Positions 9,053 through 20,872 of a stretch of DNA of 64,000 nt are shown here, piece by piece (within the stretch, counting starts at the first letter, position 1; each line of letters opens with the position of its first letter). Source of the DNA: Collybia mongolica (Eukaryota > Basidiomycota > Agaricomycetes > Agaricales > Clitocybaceae); NCBI GenBank assembly GCA_013420905.1, contig JAAXNY010000005.1, positions 2,046,001 through 2,110,000 on the forward strand, read 5' to 3'. Position numbers and translations under genes: made by a program. The notes below the pieces were generated by a model. It was not told the DNA's origin, did no database searches, and saw nothing but the letters and a program-made list of their open reading frames with translations.

Positions 9053-11793
9053 ATGACCCCCAGTATCCCAGCTATTGCACGACCCCAGATGATCCGGTGT
9101 CTATGTGGATTCTCTTCGTACGACGGATTTACGATAATGTGCGACAAATGCGCCAGGTGGTGCCATGCTGCTTGTTTTGACATCACAGCGCGTGCAGATG
9201 TTCCAGATAACTGGAAATGTTGGATATGTTTGCCGCGCCCTGGCATAAATAAAAACAAGGCAGTGGTGTTACAAGCAACCCGACAAGCACACTTCGAGAT
9301 AGAGCTACGAGAACGACAGCTCAAAGTCCTGGCTCTGGTACCTGGACTAGAGAGCATGACGAGTGTCGGTAGGTGGTATCTCACGTCGCTTCTATTTTCG
9401 CGATACATAACGCGGATTTTTTGGAAGTGACGGATAGTTTCCTGAAGCTCGACCAAATCAAAGTTTCACCAGTGAGTCTTTACGGTTGTTATATAGTACC
9501 CTCCCTGAGTCTTAATTTCTACTCAGGAGGCGTGCAAACAGCTGGTAACTCAATGCCTAATACTACTGTTAGCTATTCATGACGCTCCAACGCCACGCAT
9601 TGACCAACAAGACGAGATTATATCGTTTGTAGCCTTTCCAACGCATCAATCCTGTGAAATCCATTCTCAGCTTGAGCTGCAGATTATTTCGACAAATAAA
9701 TGGTGACCTCACAGAATGGGGCGAGTTAACCACAGTCAAGGCTTTCATAAGGAAATCAGATATCAGCAGCAAAATCGAAGCCTCCCGGGAAAGCGTGAGC
9801 CGGTTTATCGTAATATTTGCGCGCGCGGCCACAAAAGTACGAAGGGTTTCCTTTTCGTCCACAACGCTCAAAACATATCAACGCTTAGCTTCGACTAACC
9901 GACTTCACGGAAATTACTCAACTGGAAAATACGGAGGATGAGCCTAGGAACATCAATTCCCCGGAAACTTGTTCACCTGAACTAGCCCCCACTGCGTACG
10001 GGCGAGCTCCTCACGTTACTTGGGACATGGTTTCGGGTACATCAGGATCTCCTTATGTCTCGGCAGAGAGCATTTCGCATCATCGAAACTGTCTATACGG
10101 GGTAGGGATTATGTTTTTAAGGGGTCTATGTTACTAACTATCACACATTACGTAGAATATTTTTGAACTTATTCGTCAAAGAATCGCAGCCTCTCCAAAT
10201 CATGAGTTAACGAACCAGTGTGGCTTTTTCGCGACCTGTATCACACACCACAAACTAATGCCTGTTGCGCAGAATTCAGGAAGCCTTGCAAGCAGCATCT
10301 GGGTCTTTGGCAGGACTAAATATTCTCTTGGCTTTCTCTCGCTCCCATCAATATCGCGCAAAGTTAATGGAGGTATGACATGTTCGATTAGACATCGCAG
10401 TAGTCTAAATCATTTGTACAGATTTGCTCTGACCTAGGTATTCTTGATAGCTCATCCGTAAGACAAGCAATACAAGATGACGAGAAAAACATCTTTTCAA
10501 TGCTGCAACAAATGTTTTCTGCACATGATTCTCCGCACAAACGGGCCGTGTTGGAACTTCAAGGGACAGACGCAGAGAATTTTATGGATCTTTTACAAAT
10601 GGTAATCCCAGATTTTGTGTTGGGTGCTTGCGTAATATTGGTTGTCTTCAGGCCCTTGATAAATGTCGGAGTGAAGACTTCGGATTCTGGCATGGTGCAC
10701 GTCGCTTGCTCGTCAAACTGTCAGAAGTATCTGGGGTTTTGCCAACTTCATTAACGATTCAGGGTGTGACTCTACTGGAGAAAGAGGCTATCTTCGGTGG
10801 AGGGTTTGCAGACATATACAGGGCATCATATAATGACAAAGAAGTGGCTCTGAAACGTATGCGCATTTTTCAACGTGGTCAAGAACGTCATAAAATCCAC
10901 CGAGTGCGTTCCCTGTTATCTTTAGGCATGTTGTCCGACTTGTTATCCCACAGACCTTTTGTAAAGAAGCTCTTGTCTGGAAATCCCTTCGACATCCCCA
11001 TGTTCTTCCTTTTCTTGGCGTGGACTCTAATACCTTTTCGCCGTATCTGTGTATGGTATCTCCATGGATGCAGCATGGAACTATTGTTCGATACCTGTCC
11101 GATAATAAGGGCATTGACATAAACAAACTGGTGAGGATCTGAGTATCATGGTATCCGTGATTTCTCAATATTGACAAACTACAGTTGAATGAGGTTGCTC
11201 AGGGTTTGTATTACCTACATTCCCAGAATGTGGTGCATGGAGACCTACGTGGAGTAAGTCACCAACCATTCCATGAGCATGTTTAACTTAATTCGAGAAT
11301 TAGGGTAATATTCTTATAAATGATCAGTGGCAAGCCTGTTTGGCAGACTTCGGACTAACCGTGGTGTCTGAAGCAACTTTAGCGACGCATACTTCCAATA
11401 GTCATGGCTCAACCAGGTGGATGGCCCCCGAATTGCATGACCCTGAGTCTTTTGGTCTCGATCGCTTTCTCAGAACCTCTGCAAGCGACATTTATGCCTT
11501 TGGCTGTGTATGTCTCGAGGTATTGATACCTCGCAACATCGTCTTTACTCCAATAACGCCTTTGTTAGGTTTATACAGGTCGGGCACCGTTCACGAATAT
11601 CATGAACGACACTACAGTCATGTTACAAGTTGTGAGGGGTGTACGGCCTCAAAGACCATCACCAGATGCAAGTCGACATATGTCAGATGATGTGTGGGAT
11701 TTGATTGTACAATCTTGGAGGCAGAATCCTGCTGAAAGACTGAATATCCAGAGAATTGTTGATATCACAGCAGAGTGGAAATGTCCATCGTAA
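9053..11793 (+). CDS. PHD finger - MLKL-like helical bundle - TKL protein kinase
   Basis: Thirteen exons: 9053-9368, 9428-9471, 9527-9624, 9671-9836, 9889-10101, 10156-10205, 10273-10372, 10422-10601, 10652-10903, 10954-11130, 11185-11253, 11304-11519, 11569-11793; 701 aa, no stops. Residues 15-59 are a complete C4HC3 PHD finger (Cys 16, 18, 30, 33, His 38, Cys 41, 56, 59). The same first exon then runs into VLALVPGLESMTSV, the start of an alpha-helical region (about 85-195; EACKQLVTQCLILLLAIHDA, LTEWGELTTVKAFIRKSDI) resembling the N-terminal four-helix domain found with fungal and animal MLKL-type kinases. The kinase (about 425-700) keeps GGGFADIYRA, VALK (Lys 457), HGDLRGGN (Asp 552), ADFG (Asp 570) and WMAPE, so it should be active. 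The exon 3 donor is GTTTGT. The family assignment of the helical region is by eye. The alternative, that the PHD exon is a separate gene, is disfavoured by the shared exon. Confidence 0.8.
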
Positions 11794-11859
11794 AATAGAA
11801 GCTCTACTAGGTCATGAACGTTGAATAGCGGAAGAACAGTCTGTTCCTTCGCTAGGGCC

Positions 11860-12926
11860 TTATCCGTTCGTGACGTCATTTACGTCGAGACTATGGATCA
11901 GTGACTTTGCTCGAGCCAGTTTCACCAAATCAATAGTTGGTGAAGTTGAAATGATGGGTGTTACAGAAGTGTCAGATGTAGTGGTTTCAGGCGATGGATC
12001 CTGGACCTTGAGTAGTTCGAGAGATATCCTACAGTGTGTCAGGAGATTCTAGAGGATACAACATCACCTGAGATTTATTACAAAGAACCACGATAGGGAC
12101 AGTACTTACTTCACGAGCACCGCCCTGCACCTTTATGAGGTATGCTATGGCAAGGGGGAAATATACTTCTGGAATCTGGGCGTTGCCTACTTGTGAGTTT
12201 CGAGAGGCTGGAACGTAGTGATTCCAGATTTACTGATTCAATCGATAAGACATTTCTAACTATCCAATTTTGTCGCGCCTTGTGAAATTTCCACTTGGAT
12301 GGTCGGTAGAACTGTGCGAACGCATATGCTAATGCTACGTCGATACATTATTGTTAGTATTCTTCGACAGAGGTCTGGTACAAACCTTTGCGTGCCTGAT
12401 CAGATAACGAGGTGTCTTCATTGGGATCTGGAAATCCAGTTTTATTCGTGCGTTTTATCTTTTTGGCAGATCCCGTTGCGGATTGAATGGCAAGGGATTG
12501 TTCGACCTCCACCTTCGTAACTGGATCTTTATAAGGTTTGAGGCCGCCTGCGACTTGTTGTTTCAACCATGATTTCTTTTTTTTACCCTGCCCCTTCACG
12601 CGCTCCGGGCTCTTTACTTTTTCTCCATCGTTTTTGTCGACTGCTTTGCCCTCCTTTAAATCTTCTTCGCGTTCTATATCTGTTCTGTTATCGGAGTTGG
12701 CTGCGGCTTCTCGTCTAAGTCTCTTTTTCTCCCTCTTTTCATTTAGTCTTATGCTCTCCGTGTCTTCTGCATTGATATCAGCATCGTCTTGTTTTTTCCG
12801 TCTTTTGGCTTTCCGTTCCTCGGTGGCCTGATCGGGGCGCGTATCTATATGTGTGCCGTCTTTTTTGGATTTCCTTTTCCTGGTACTTTCAGTCGGGGTT
12901 TCTGTAGTTGTGGGAAACTTTTCCAT
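11860..12926 (-). CDS. WKF-domain nucleolar protein (C7orf50-like)
   Basis: Exons 12386-12926, 12234-12334, 12110-12175, 11860-12048; 298 aa. The N-terminal 150 residues are Lys/Arg/Glu-rich with several nuclear/nucleolar signals (KRKSKKDG, KAKRRKKQDD, KGQGKKKKSW). The C-terminal half holds the WKF motif (RPSKWKFHKARQNWIVRNV) followed by IPEVYFPLAIAYLIKVQGGARE, the hallmark of the WKF domain in human C7orf50 and fungal relatives. Those proteins are associated with the nucleolus and ribosome biogenesis; exact function is unknown. Intron 1 (12335-12385) has a GTTTGT donor and a perfect TACTAAC branch site. Its stop is 66 bp from the stop of the kinase gene, tail to tail. Confidence 0.85.
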
Positions 12927-13152
12927 ATCCTAATTGCAGAGGATAGAGTGGAGGGCTTGGGCATAAAAGTTATCGGGTCAATTATTTGTTTATAATTAAT
13001 TTTAAGTACTTTAAGTAAGCAATTACTTATTATTTAACTACCTTGGAGTTGTCATCACGTGCAATTGCCAGGAATTCATTGAACATTGTTGTGCCATTGC
13101 AGAACAGCCCAGTGTAGTACAGTCTCTGGAAACTTATTGTGACTTGTCCAAC
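12927..13152. promoter_or_regulatory. Divergent promoter region, WKF protein and ARL1
   Basis: 226 bp between opposite start codons. Contains an AT-rich block at 12990-13040 (TTATAATTAATTTTAAGTACTTTAAG), the most likely core promoter sequence. No consensus TATA was assigned. Confidence 0.4.
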
Positions 13153-14038
13153 ATGGGACTTTCTATTTCAACACTTTTCTCGTCGTTGTCTTCCTTGGTT
13201 CGATGGAGCAAAGACCAAGACGTACGGATTCTAATGCTTGGGCTGGATTCAGCTGGAAAGGTGTGCACTATGCGCTTACGTTGGGACTCGTGGTAGCTGA
13301 TTAATATGAGTGCTACAGACTACCATTCTCTACAGATTACAGGTTTGTGGCTTGAACATCATATAGGTCGTATTTTGTTTACCTTGTGTCAGATTGGGGA
13401 AGTTGTGTCAACTATACCAAGTGAGGACATCAGTCGTTCCGAAGCTGGTTCATTCCGACACATTCACATTCACAGCTATTGGGTTCAATGTTGAGACTGT
13501 TCAGGTACGTCGCAAGCGCGCTGAATCCGTCTGGAGCCAACCCAACTAACTACTGCTGCAGTACAAAAATATCAAATTTCAAGTATGGGATCTTGGGGGA
13601 CAATCAAGCATACGGTACGGGGATATCATACCGACCATGCAATATTCAAACAAATCATCGATTCAGACCATATTGGCGGTGCTACTTTCCGAATACTTCA
13701 GCAATCATCTATGTTATCGACTCCTCTGACCACTCGCGTTTAACGACGTCACGAACTGAACTCCTGACGATGCTCTCGGAAGAAGAGCTCAAAGGTGTAC
13801 CACTCCTCGTTTTCTGTAACAAGCAAGATACTGTGGGTGCTCTAAAGCCTGAGGATATCAGTGAGCAGCTTGGTCTCGCTGGTGGCGAGAGAACGAGGCC
13901 ATGGAGCGTACGAGGAAGCTGTGCAACTAAAGGGGAAGGTCTAGAAGAAGGCCTAGATTGGTCTGTACAGATATCTACGCGACTCTTTCATTTACCGAAC
14001 CTTTGTCCAGGCTAGTGAACGCCATTCAGAAGAAATAA
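13153..14038 (+). CDS. ARL1: ARF-like small GTPase ARL1
   Basis: Golgi-associated ARF-family GTPase that recruits GRIP-domain tethers to the trans-Golgi. Exons 13153-13260, 13319-13342, 13393-13420, 13476-13504, 13562-13614, 13667-13960, 14011-14038; 187 aa. Gly2 for N-myristoylation (MGLSISTLF), G1 GLDSAGKTTILYRL, switch TIPTIGFNVETV, G3 WDLGGQSSIRPYWRCY, G4 CNKQD, G5 SCATKGEGL are all present. The SSIRPYWRCY segment after G3 is ARL1-type rather than ARF1 or ARL2. Three consecutive exons are only 24, 28 and 29 bp, and intron 2 uses a GTTTGT donor. Confidence 0.93.
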
Positions 14039-15150
14039 CCCTGCCCATTTCGCGCTACGGATTAGTATCCGATCATCAACAGCGTTCCAGAACGCTGCAT
14101 CTGTAAATTATCTGCATTTTAGTTGCTTTCGGTTTTCCTGTCCTACCATATTGATATCAGGGTTCAGTGATGTAGAGCTCCCGTGCGTCTCCTACCATAC
14201 CTTCGGAACCTCGTAATTGTTTGCTTCGCAGCCGGTCTCGATACAAACGTTGCTCTATAATAAAATTGCGACTTGCTTCATACAATCGGGGCGACGCATT
14301 GGGGGTCAGGGATGGAAAACCTCCCTAATCGACATCCAGTAGTGACCTCCCACAAACCATTCGTACAACCGGCCTTGTCTGCACCCTCCTGTCCTTTGCT
14401 TGCGTCTCATCTGCTGCTTCCTATCCTGGCTTCAAGAGGGATCTTTTGCAAATATGTGGCAAGGTCACCGTCTGGATCGGGGTCGCCATCTATGTACTCG
14501 ACAGTCGTACTAAGCATTGGACCAAATGTCTAGCAATGTTGCGCGGTCACCCTGCAGGCGGAAAACGCCGTGCTCCAGCTTGACGGGAGGCAGGGTGGTA
14601 AATGGTATTACATGAGCCACAAAGCCTATAGCCATATATGGTGATAACTTGTCAAACAGCAAGCACGAATATCAACCCGCCTGTGTCATGAGATGGAAGT
14701 CATCGTAATCGACTGACAACCTTCACGCCTTCCGATAGTTGAAAAACCTTCACGAAGGAATGAGCACCAACACTGGCCTTTCGGTTCAGCAACCCTTCGA
14801 TGACCGGGATGAGTCCGATGAGGCCTACATCGACAACAACGAAATATTTGTACTACGATATGTTACTTGTAATTGAAGGCGATATTTTATGATATCACTT
14901 ACTTCACACCTTAACATGGATTTCCAGAGCCCGAGGCATCTCACATATTTTTCAGAATGTTGCTAGTCGAGGTCTGGGTTGCCTAAAGCTCAGTTCGGGA
15001 GCATGCACCACCAGGTTTTGCAAAGTCAGCTACCGCTGCCACTTAAGTGTCGAGAATTTGTTGACGTTGGCGGAACACCACTCACTGATGAAGAACATAT
15101 GTTTACAACATAAATTTTGTCAGCCGTGCTATTACACAAAAAATACTGAT
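14039..15150. other. Intergenic stretch containing a probable decayed gene
   Basis: 1.1 kb between ARL1 (+) and CDT2 (-), both ending here. No intact gene. The minus strand between about 14,440 and 14,960 has protein-like frames (listed separately). The rest, including 14,039-14,280 and 14,970-15,150, shows only 3' UTR-like AT-rich sequence with AATAAA-like motifs. Confidence 0.5.
14440..14870 (-). pseudogene. Unidentified decayed coding remnant
   Basis: On the minus strand three consecutive stretches read like protein but do not join in frame: VGLIGLIPVIEGLLNRKASV (about 14,830), then HVIPFTTLPPVKLEHGVFRL with QGDRATLLDIW (about 14,610-14,530), then FGPMLSTTVEYIDGDPDPDG with LATYLQKIPLEARIG (about 14,530-14,420). 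The last two overlap with a frame change near 14,530, as a small indel would give. I do not recognise the family. It could instead be a gene with introns I failed to place. Confidence 0.3.
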
Positions 15151-16950
15151 TTACTCCAACTCATCCACAGCCCAGCTCCAATCCCATCGTTTCTCCTCTG
15201 GCTGCTCGGTGCAGGACCTATATATTTCAATATCTGGCCTCCACACACGAACTGTCCCATCATCCGCACAAGTGGCAAGGGAACTCTCTGCCCAATCAAG
15301 TGCTCCTACTTCTCCTAGCTGACCCCTCAATTCCACTCCCACCTGAGGCCGTGTTGCGGATAGTGAGCTCGCAGCACCACTAACATCAAATAAGAAATTG
15401 CTGCCCTGTGTCCCCGTGCCACCACTTGCTAGCCAACGACCACATGGAGACATCGACAATCCAACATAGAATGAGTTCCCTTGCAGATTTTTGTGCCTAT
15501 AGGATGTCGTTCTCGCAGCCAATGAAGGAAGCACATAAGTGTGTATCCGGGAATCCGCACCAAGTCCAAATACAAGGCCTGCTGTCGGGCCTATTCCACC
15601 TGCAAGCGCAATAATACCCCGTGAACGGCGCGAACCATGTAAAGTTGTCGGATCAATAGGTGAAGAACATAACTCCGTAGGCGCTCTTGGTTTTGCTGCC
15701 TTGGATTTTCTCGTGTTGGTCGGGTGGCGAAGGTCCCAGTACCGTAGAATCCTTTCGCTTGTTAAGCTTTCCTGACACCATGACACGGATGGAAAGCTTA
15801 CCCGTCGAAAGAACCACTACTGATCAAACCACATGGACCAATGTCAGGGTACAGCAAATTCGTAATGCCTCTTGGTGTTGGTACACCTTTTCGTGGTCTC
15901 CCCCTAGCTTTGGGCGCTTCATGTGCTCCTATTATGGATACTACTGGTCTTAGAACGGGACCATCATCGCCGCCATGTTCGCCAGCCATTCGAAGATCCC
16001 AAATATATATACTGCCATCCCTGCCTCCTGTACTTAGAATACTGTTGTGATTGGGGTCCCAAGCCACACACTTCACTGTACTTGTGTGGCCACGAAGAGT
16101 GCGAAGAGGTGCGGCGGTAGTTGTGCATATGATCCGGGTTGACTGATCTCCAGAACATGTAGCCAAGAGTGTATCATCGCCATTCCATTTGATATCGAAA
16201 ATTCCATTATGGTGGGCTTGTATGATGGTTCTCTGAGGCTCTGGATCTTACGATGAGTGTCAAGATTGCATAACGAGGGAAGAACTCATACCGACATCCC
16301 AGTCTTTTCGTCGCGATGTGTTTAGTAAGTGTATAGATCCCTGTTCTGTGGCTACTGCGAGAATTGGCAATCGACCCTGTTTTGCACCTGGTTTTCAAGT
16401 TTGATAATTTAAAGGAACGTAGGGAATCAACACACACCATGGGTATATGAACAGGCATACGGGAGCGTTAGATATCCGTTGATGTCGGTGGACTGGCATT
16501 TAAAGACGTCGGATTTGTTCGACGATACAAAGGATTGGAGTATGGGCCTTGTTGGCTCTGGAAGGCGAAAGAATACATAAGTATCACTGAGTGACAATGA
16601 AACCGTACAGAACGTCACTCACGGTGACAATACCCGTATCGGCCTACTGGGTCCATTATTGAACGTGCTACTCTTTCATATGGGGTATATCCCCGTGTTT
16701 TCCTCCTAACAATGGGAGCATCTTCTGATTCCACGTCAGATTTATGGTCACTTCCTTCGGAGTCTTCATCATCGAAGCTGAGTTTGACGCGTTTTGGGGG
16801 TGGGCGATCTTGTTGCGCGCGCCGTTTGGCAACTCTATCCTGTGGTGGAGTTGGTAGGATACTCCAGGGTTTTAACGGAGCTGGAGCAAGATTAAAGTTT
16901 GTATGATTGTCAAAAACGGTTCGCGGTGAGGAGCTTGGACTGGGTAGCAT
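15151..16950 (-). CDS. CDT2: WD40 substrate receptor Cdt2/DTL
   Basis: Substrate receptor of the CRL4 ubiquitin ligase, which destroys Cdt1 and other PCNA-bound proteins in S phase. Exons 16623-16950, 16438-16557, 16292-16387, 15802-16240, 15151-15751; 527 aa. The N-terminal 100 residues are disordered and basic/acidic (KRVKLSFDDEDSEGSDHKSD). WD40 repeats follow: LAVATEQGSIHLL, IIQAHHNGIFDIKWNGDD, LLATCSGDQSTRI, LRGHTSTVKCVAWDPNHNSI, RDGSIYIWDLR and ILRYWDLR. The last two are WDxR boxes that contact DDB1. The Cdt2-specific GPCGLISSGSFDGILRYWDL block supports the call over a generic WD40 protein. ATGs at 17001 and 17016 are in frame upstream, so the start is uncertain. The C-terminus is short and lacks the long tail of animal DTL. 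Confidence 0.85.
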
Positions 16951-17323
16951 AATGAACTTAAGACACCTTCGCAATTGCGACGCGTCGTGCCATTTATCCA
17001 TCACTAACTTGTACAAATAGCAAACAGACGCGTCGCGTAAGCTAGGGAACGCGTATTCTAGGGCTTCTAGAACTCATGGTAATATATACCTCGATTGCTC
17101 AAAGACATCATATGTATGGCCGGATATTAGTTGCTCAATACTAAATACTGGCCTGCCAATACCATGTATGACCTTGATCAGAAGCAAGTTCGCTGCATTA
17201 GACGCACGTGACCGGATTGTATCTTTCGGCAATAATATCAATAATATCGGCCGACAAAATCATAAACCGACCTCACAGTCCTCAATTTTTTTTCCTGCGC
17301 ATTCATTCCGAGTACTACTAAAA
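16951..17323. promoter_or_regulatory. Divergent promoter region, CDT2 and LYS12
   Basis: 373 bp between start codons on opposite strands. Contains ACGCGT at 17009-17049 region twice (GACGCGTCG at 16979-16987 and GACGCGTCGCG at 17027-17037). ACGCGT is the core of the MBF/MCB element in yeasts, plausible for an S-phase gene such as CDT2; this link is inference. Confidence 0.4.
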
Positions 17324-18965
<1,642 letters not shown>

Positions 18966-19596
18966 TGGACGATGTTCCACGCACAGCCGAGCATTATTCA
19001 AATATTTTGGTTTCCATATATCAGTTTAGGCTATAATGACCCGAATCACGATTATGATGCATGCGACTGTCCATGTGAACAATGTACAATGCCTAGAAAT
19101 AATCCACTCTTCATTATATGGCTTGGAACTACTGGGTGGGTGTTTACTACTTAGAGGAGGACAGAAGTCTGAGTTCCATCTTCATGAAGTGCCTCAACCA
19201 ACCGTGCCGATTTCGTTATCGCGCCAATTTCTTCTTCGCAAGAAGGGACAGGCAGGCGCCTGACTGGCTCTCTGTGACCTGTCTTTGGGTTCTCGGAGTC
19301 CTTGGAGCAATTGGTGTTCGGAGACTCCTCAAATCAAGATGCGCCTCTAAGAGCTTGCGTGAAGGATGACGACGATCAGAATGAAGCGGCGACCCTGGTG
19401 CAAATGGATGGATGGGTCGGGGTCTCGTAACGGAATAAAAGTTGCGTTTTAATAGCCAGGACTTCCGTCGTGATGGGGATCTTGGTGACCGTGATGTTCC
19501 AAGTCTCCCAAAACCTGGCAATGGTTTACCCGGAGATGGCACGAGTAAAGCCCTTGGTGGTATTTGTACCTTCCGCCGGCTTACCCTGCGCTCAGG
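18966..19596. other. Intergenic region between convergent genes
   Basis: 631 bp between the stops of LYS12 (+) and the membrane protein (-). An open minus-strand frame at 19216-19542 is basic and Pro/Arg-rich but shows no domain and no start context, so I do not call it a gene. It might be extra 3' coding sequence of the membrane protein if an intron was missed. Confidence 0.4.
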
Positions 19597-20218
19597 TCAA
19601 CCTGACTGCGCTGAGTCGGTCATCGAAGGGTTGGGACTGATATCCATGCCTAGAGGTGGGGGCGGAGGATGGAATCTGTCGCGCCTCCGTTCAAGTATGC
19701 TAGGATATTGAGGGATATAGGCTGGAGTCGGCGTCGCTGGTCGATCTCTGGATCCTGTGGACCCAGGAGGTTCAATCCTGGACGAATGAATGCATCTCGT
19801 ATTCGGCCGAACCGTAACTGAGAACTCTGATTTGAGGTCAGGAATCCATCCCTCTGGTCTCTGTTTGACCCTTCAACGTGTGGCACGCTTCTGCGTTTGC
19901 GGAAAACAAAGAACCAGACAGCAAGGCCTGTTATAAAAGCCAAACCCCCGTAAACGCCAGCTATGATAGCTGCTACATTTGTCCGCGATGACGATGACAC
20001 ACGCTTGATTTCAAGCCAATTCCTTTAGCTTATATACCAAGTGCACCGAAAGGGAAAAGCTATTTGGTGGAGGGAGGACTCACGAAAAAGTAGACTTGTC
20101 GTTTTCAAATTGGGGGGTGGACATCATCGACGACATGGTTATTACTGGGTGATGCGTTCCCGAATCGAACCAACAACGAGTACAGAATGAAGATCCAGCT
20201 CCAACGAAATGTCATCAT
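19597..20218 (-). CDS. Putative small single-pass membrane protein
   Basis: Not recognised. The start at 20218 gives a hydrophobic signal-like N-terminus (MMTFRWSWIFILYSLLVRFG) cut after Ala-Ser-Pro. A possible 54-bp intron (donor GTAATA), an 11-bp exon and a GTGAGT intron would join it to SSSSRTNVAAIIAGVYGGLA, then a transmembrane segment ending VWFFVFRKRR (about 19,900-19,990). The tail is cytoplasmic and Pro-rich. Frame changes between about 19,750 and 19,820, so an intron must lie there; the final frame ends PPPPPLGMDISPNPSMTDSA-QSG with TGA at 19597-19599. Ser-rich stalk, TM and basic stop-transfer are typical of many lineage-specific agaricomycete membrane proteins. Exon structure is provisional. 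Confidence 0.5.
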
Positions 20219-20872
20219 GATAACAGCAAGACTCCTGAGTCCTTCCATCCCCGACGGTGCTGTTGAACTGAAAAAATCAGATAGGTGAGAGACCAATCTA
20301 AGGAAACTCCACCCACCATAGGCTTGGTAAATATACGAGTCCGGGCTTGTTCGGCACTGAGTTTGATGGTTGAGATTCGCCTCATCATACTTAGGTGTCT
20401 TGTGTGATTTGTTGGAAACCGCGATGAAATTAGCACGGGCGTCAGTTGAATGCCCCCATTGTAAAAGTCAGCTGTGCGTGTGCCTAATAAATGTTTATTT
20501 CAGCAGATAGAAGAATTGGAAACGGATACCTTAGAAAAATGACGACGGGTCGATAGCTGAAATGATGGCAGTTTATCTTGGACATGAAATCTGAATAACC
20601 TTCGAACCGGCAATTTCATGAATAATTGCGATCACCAATATGGTGCCTCGTGTTCAGAAGCCACAGCTCTTCACCATCTGAGTGGAATGGGTTGTTTAGT
20701 AGTATTCATTGACATCCTCTGATTTTTCTATCTAATCTTCTCTGATCTACTCTTTCTCCCATCATACAACACCCACTACGAAGACCGTCCACACCGTACC
20801 GCAGTCAACGTTGCTGATCACACTTGGTGTTGATATCATCACTCTATCGCCGAGTCAAAAACCTGTGTCTTA
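20219..20872. other. Intergenic region, divergent promoters
   Basis: 654 bp between the membrane-protein start (-) and the Trp-rich protein start (+). The part just before 20873 is C/T-rich (TTTCTATCTAATCTTCTCTGATCTACTCTTTCTCCC), typical of fungal core promoters. Nothing else seen. Confidence 0.4.

Noticed and set aside
9043..9456. Open minus-strand frame over the PHD exon
   Set aside because: The plus strand encodes a complete PHD finger with conserved spacing; the opposite frame has no similarity to any family I know.
19216..19542. Basic minus-strand frame in the LYS12 3' region
   Set aside because: No domain, no neighbouring exon in phase, and compositional bias only. Kept as a possible missed exon of the membrane protein.
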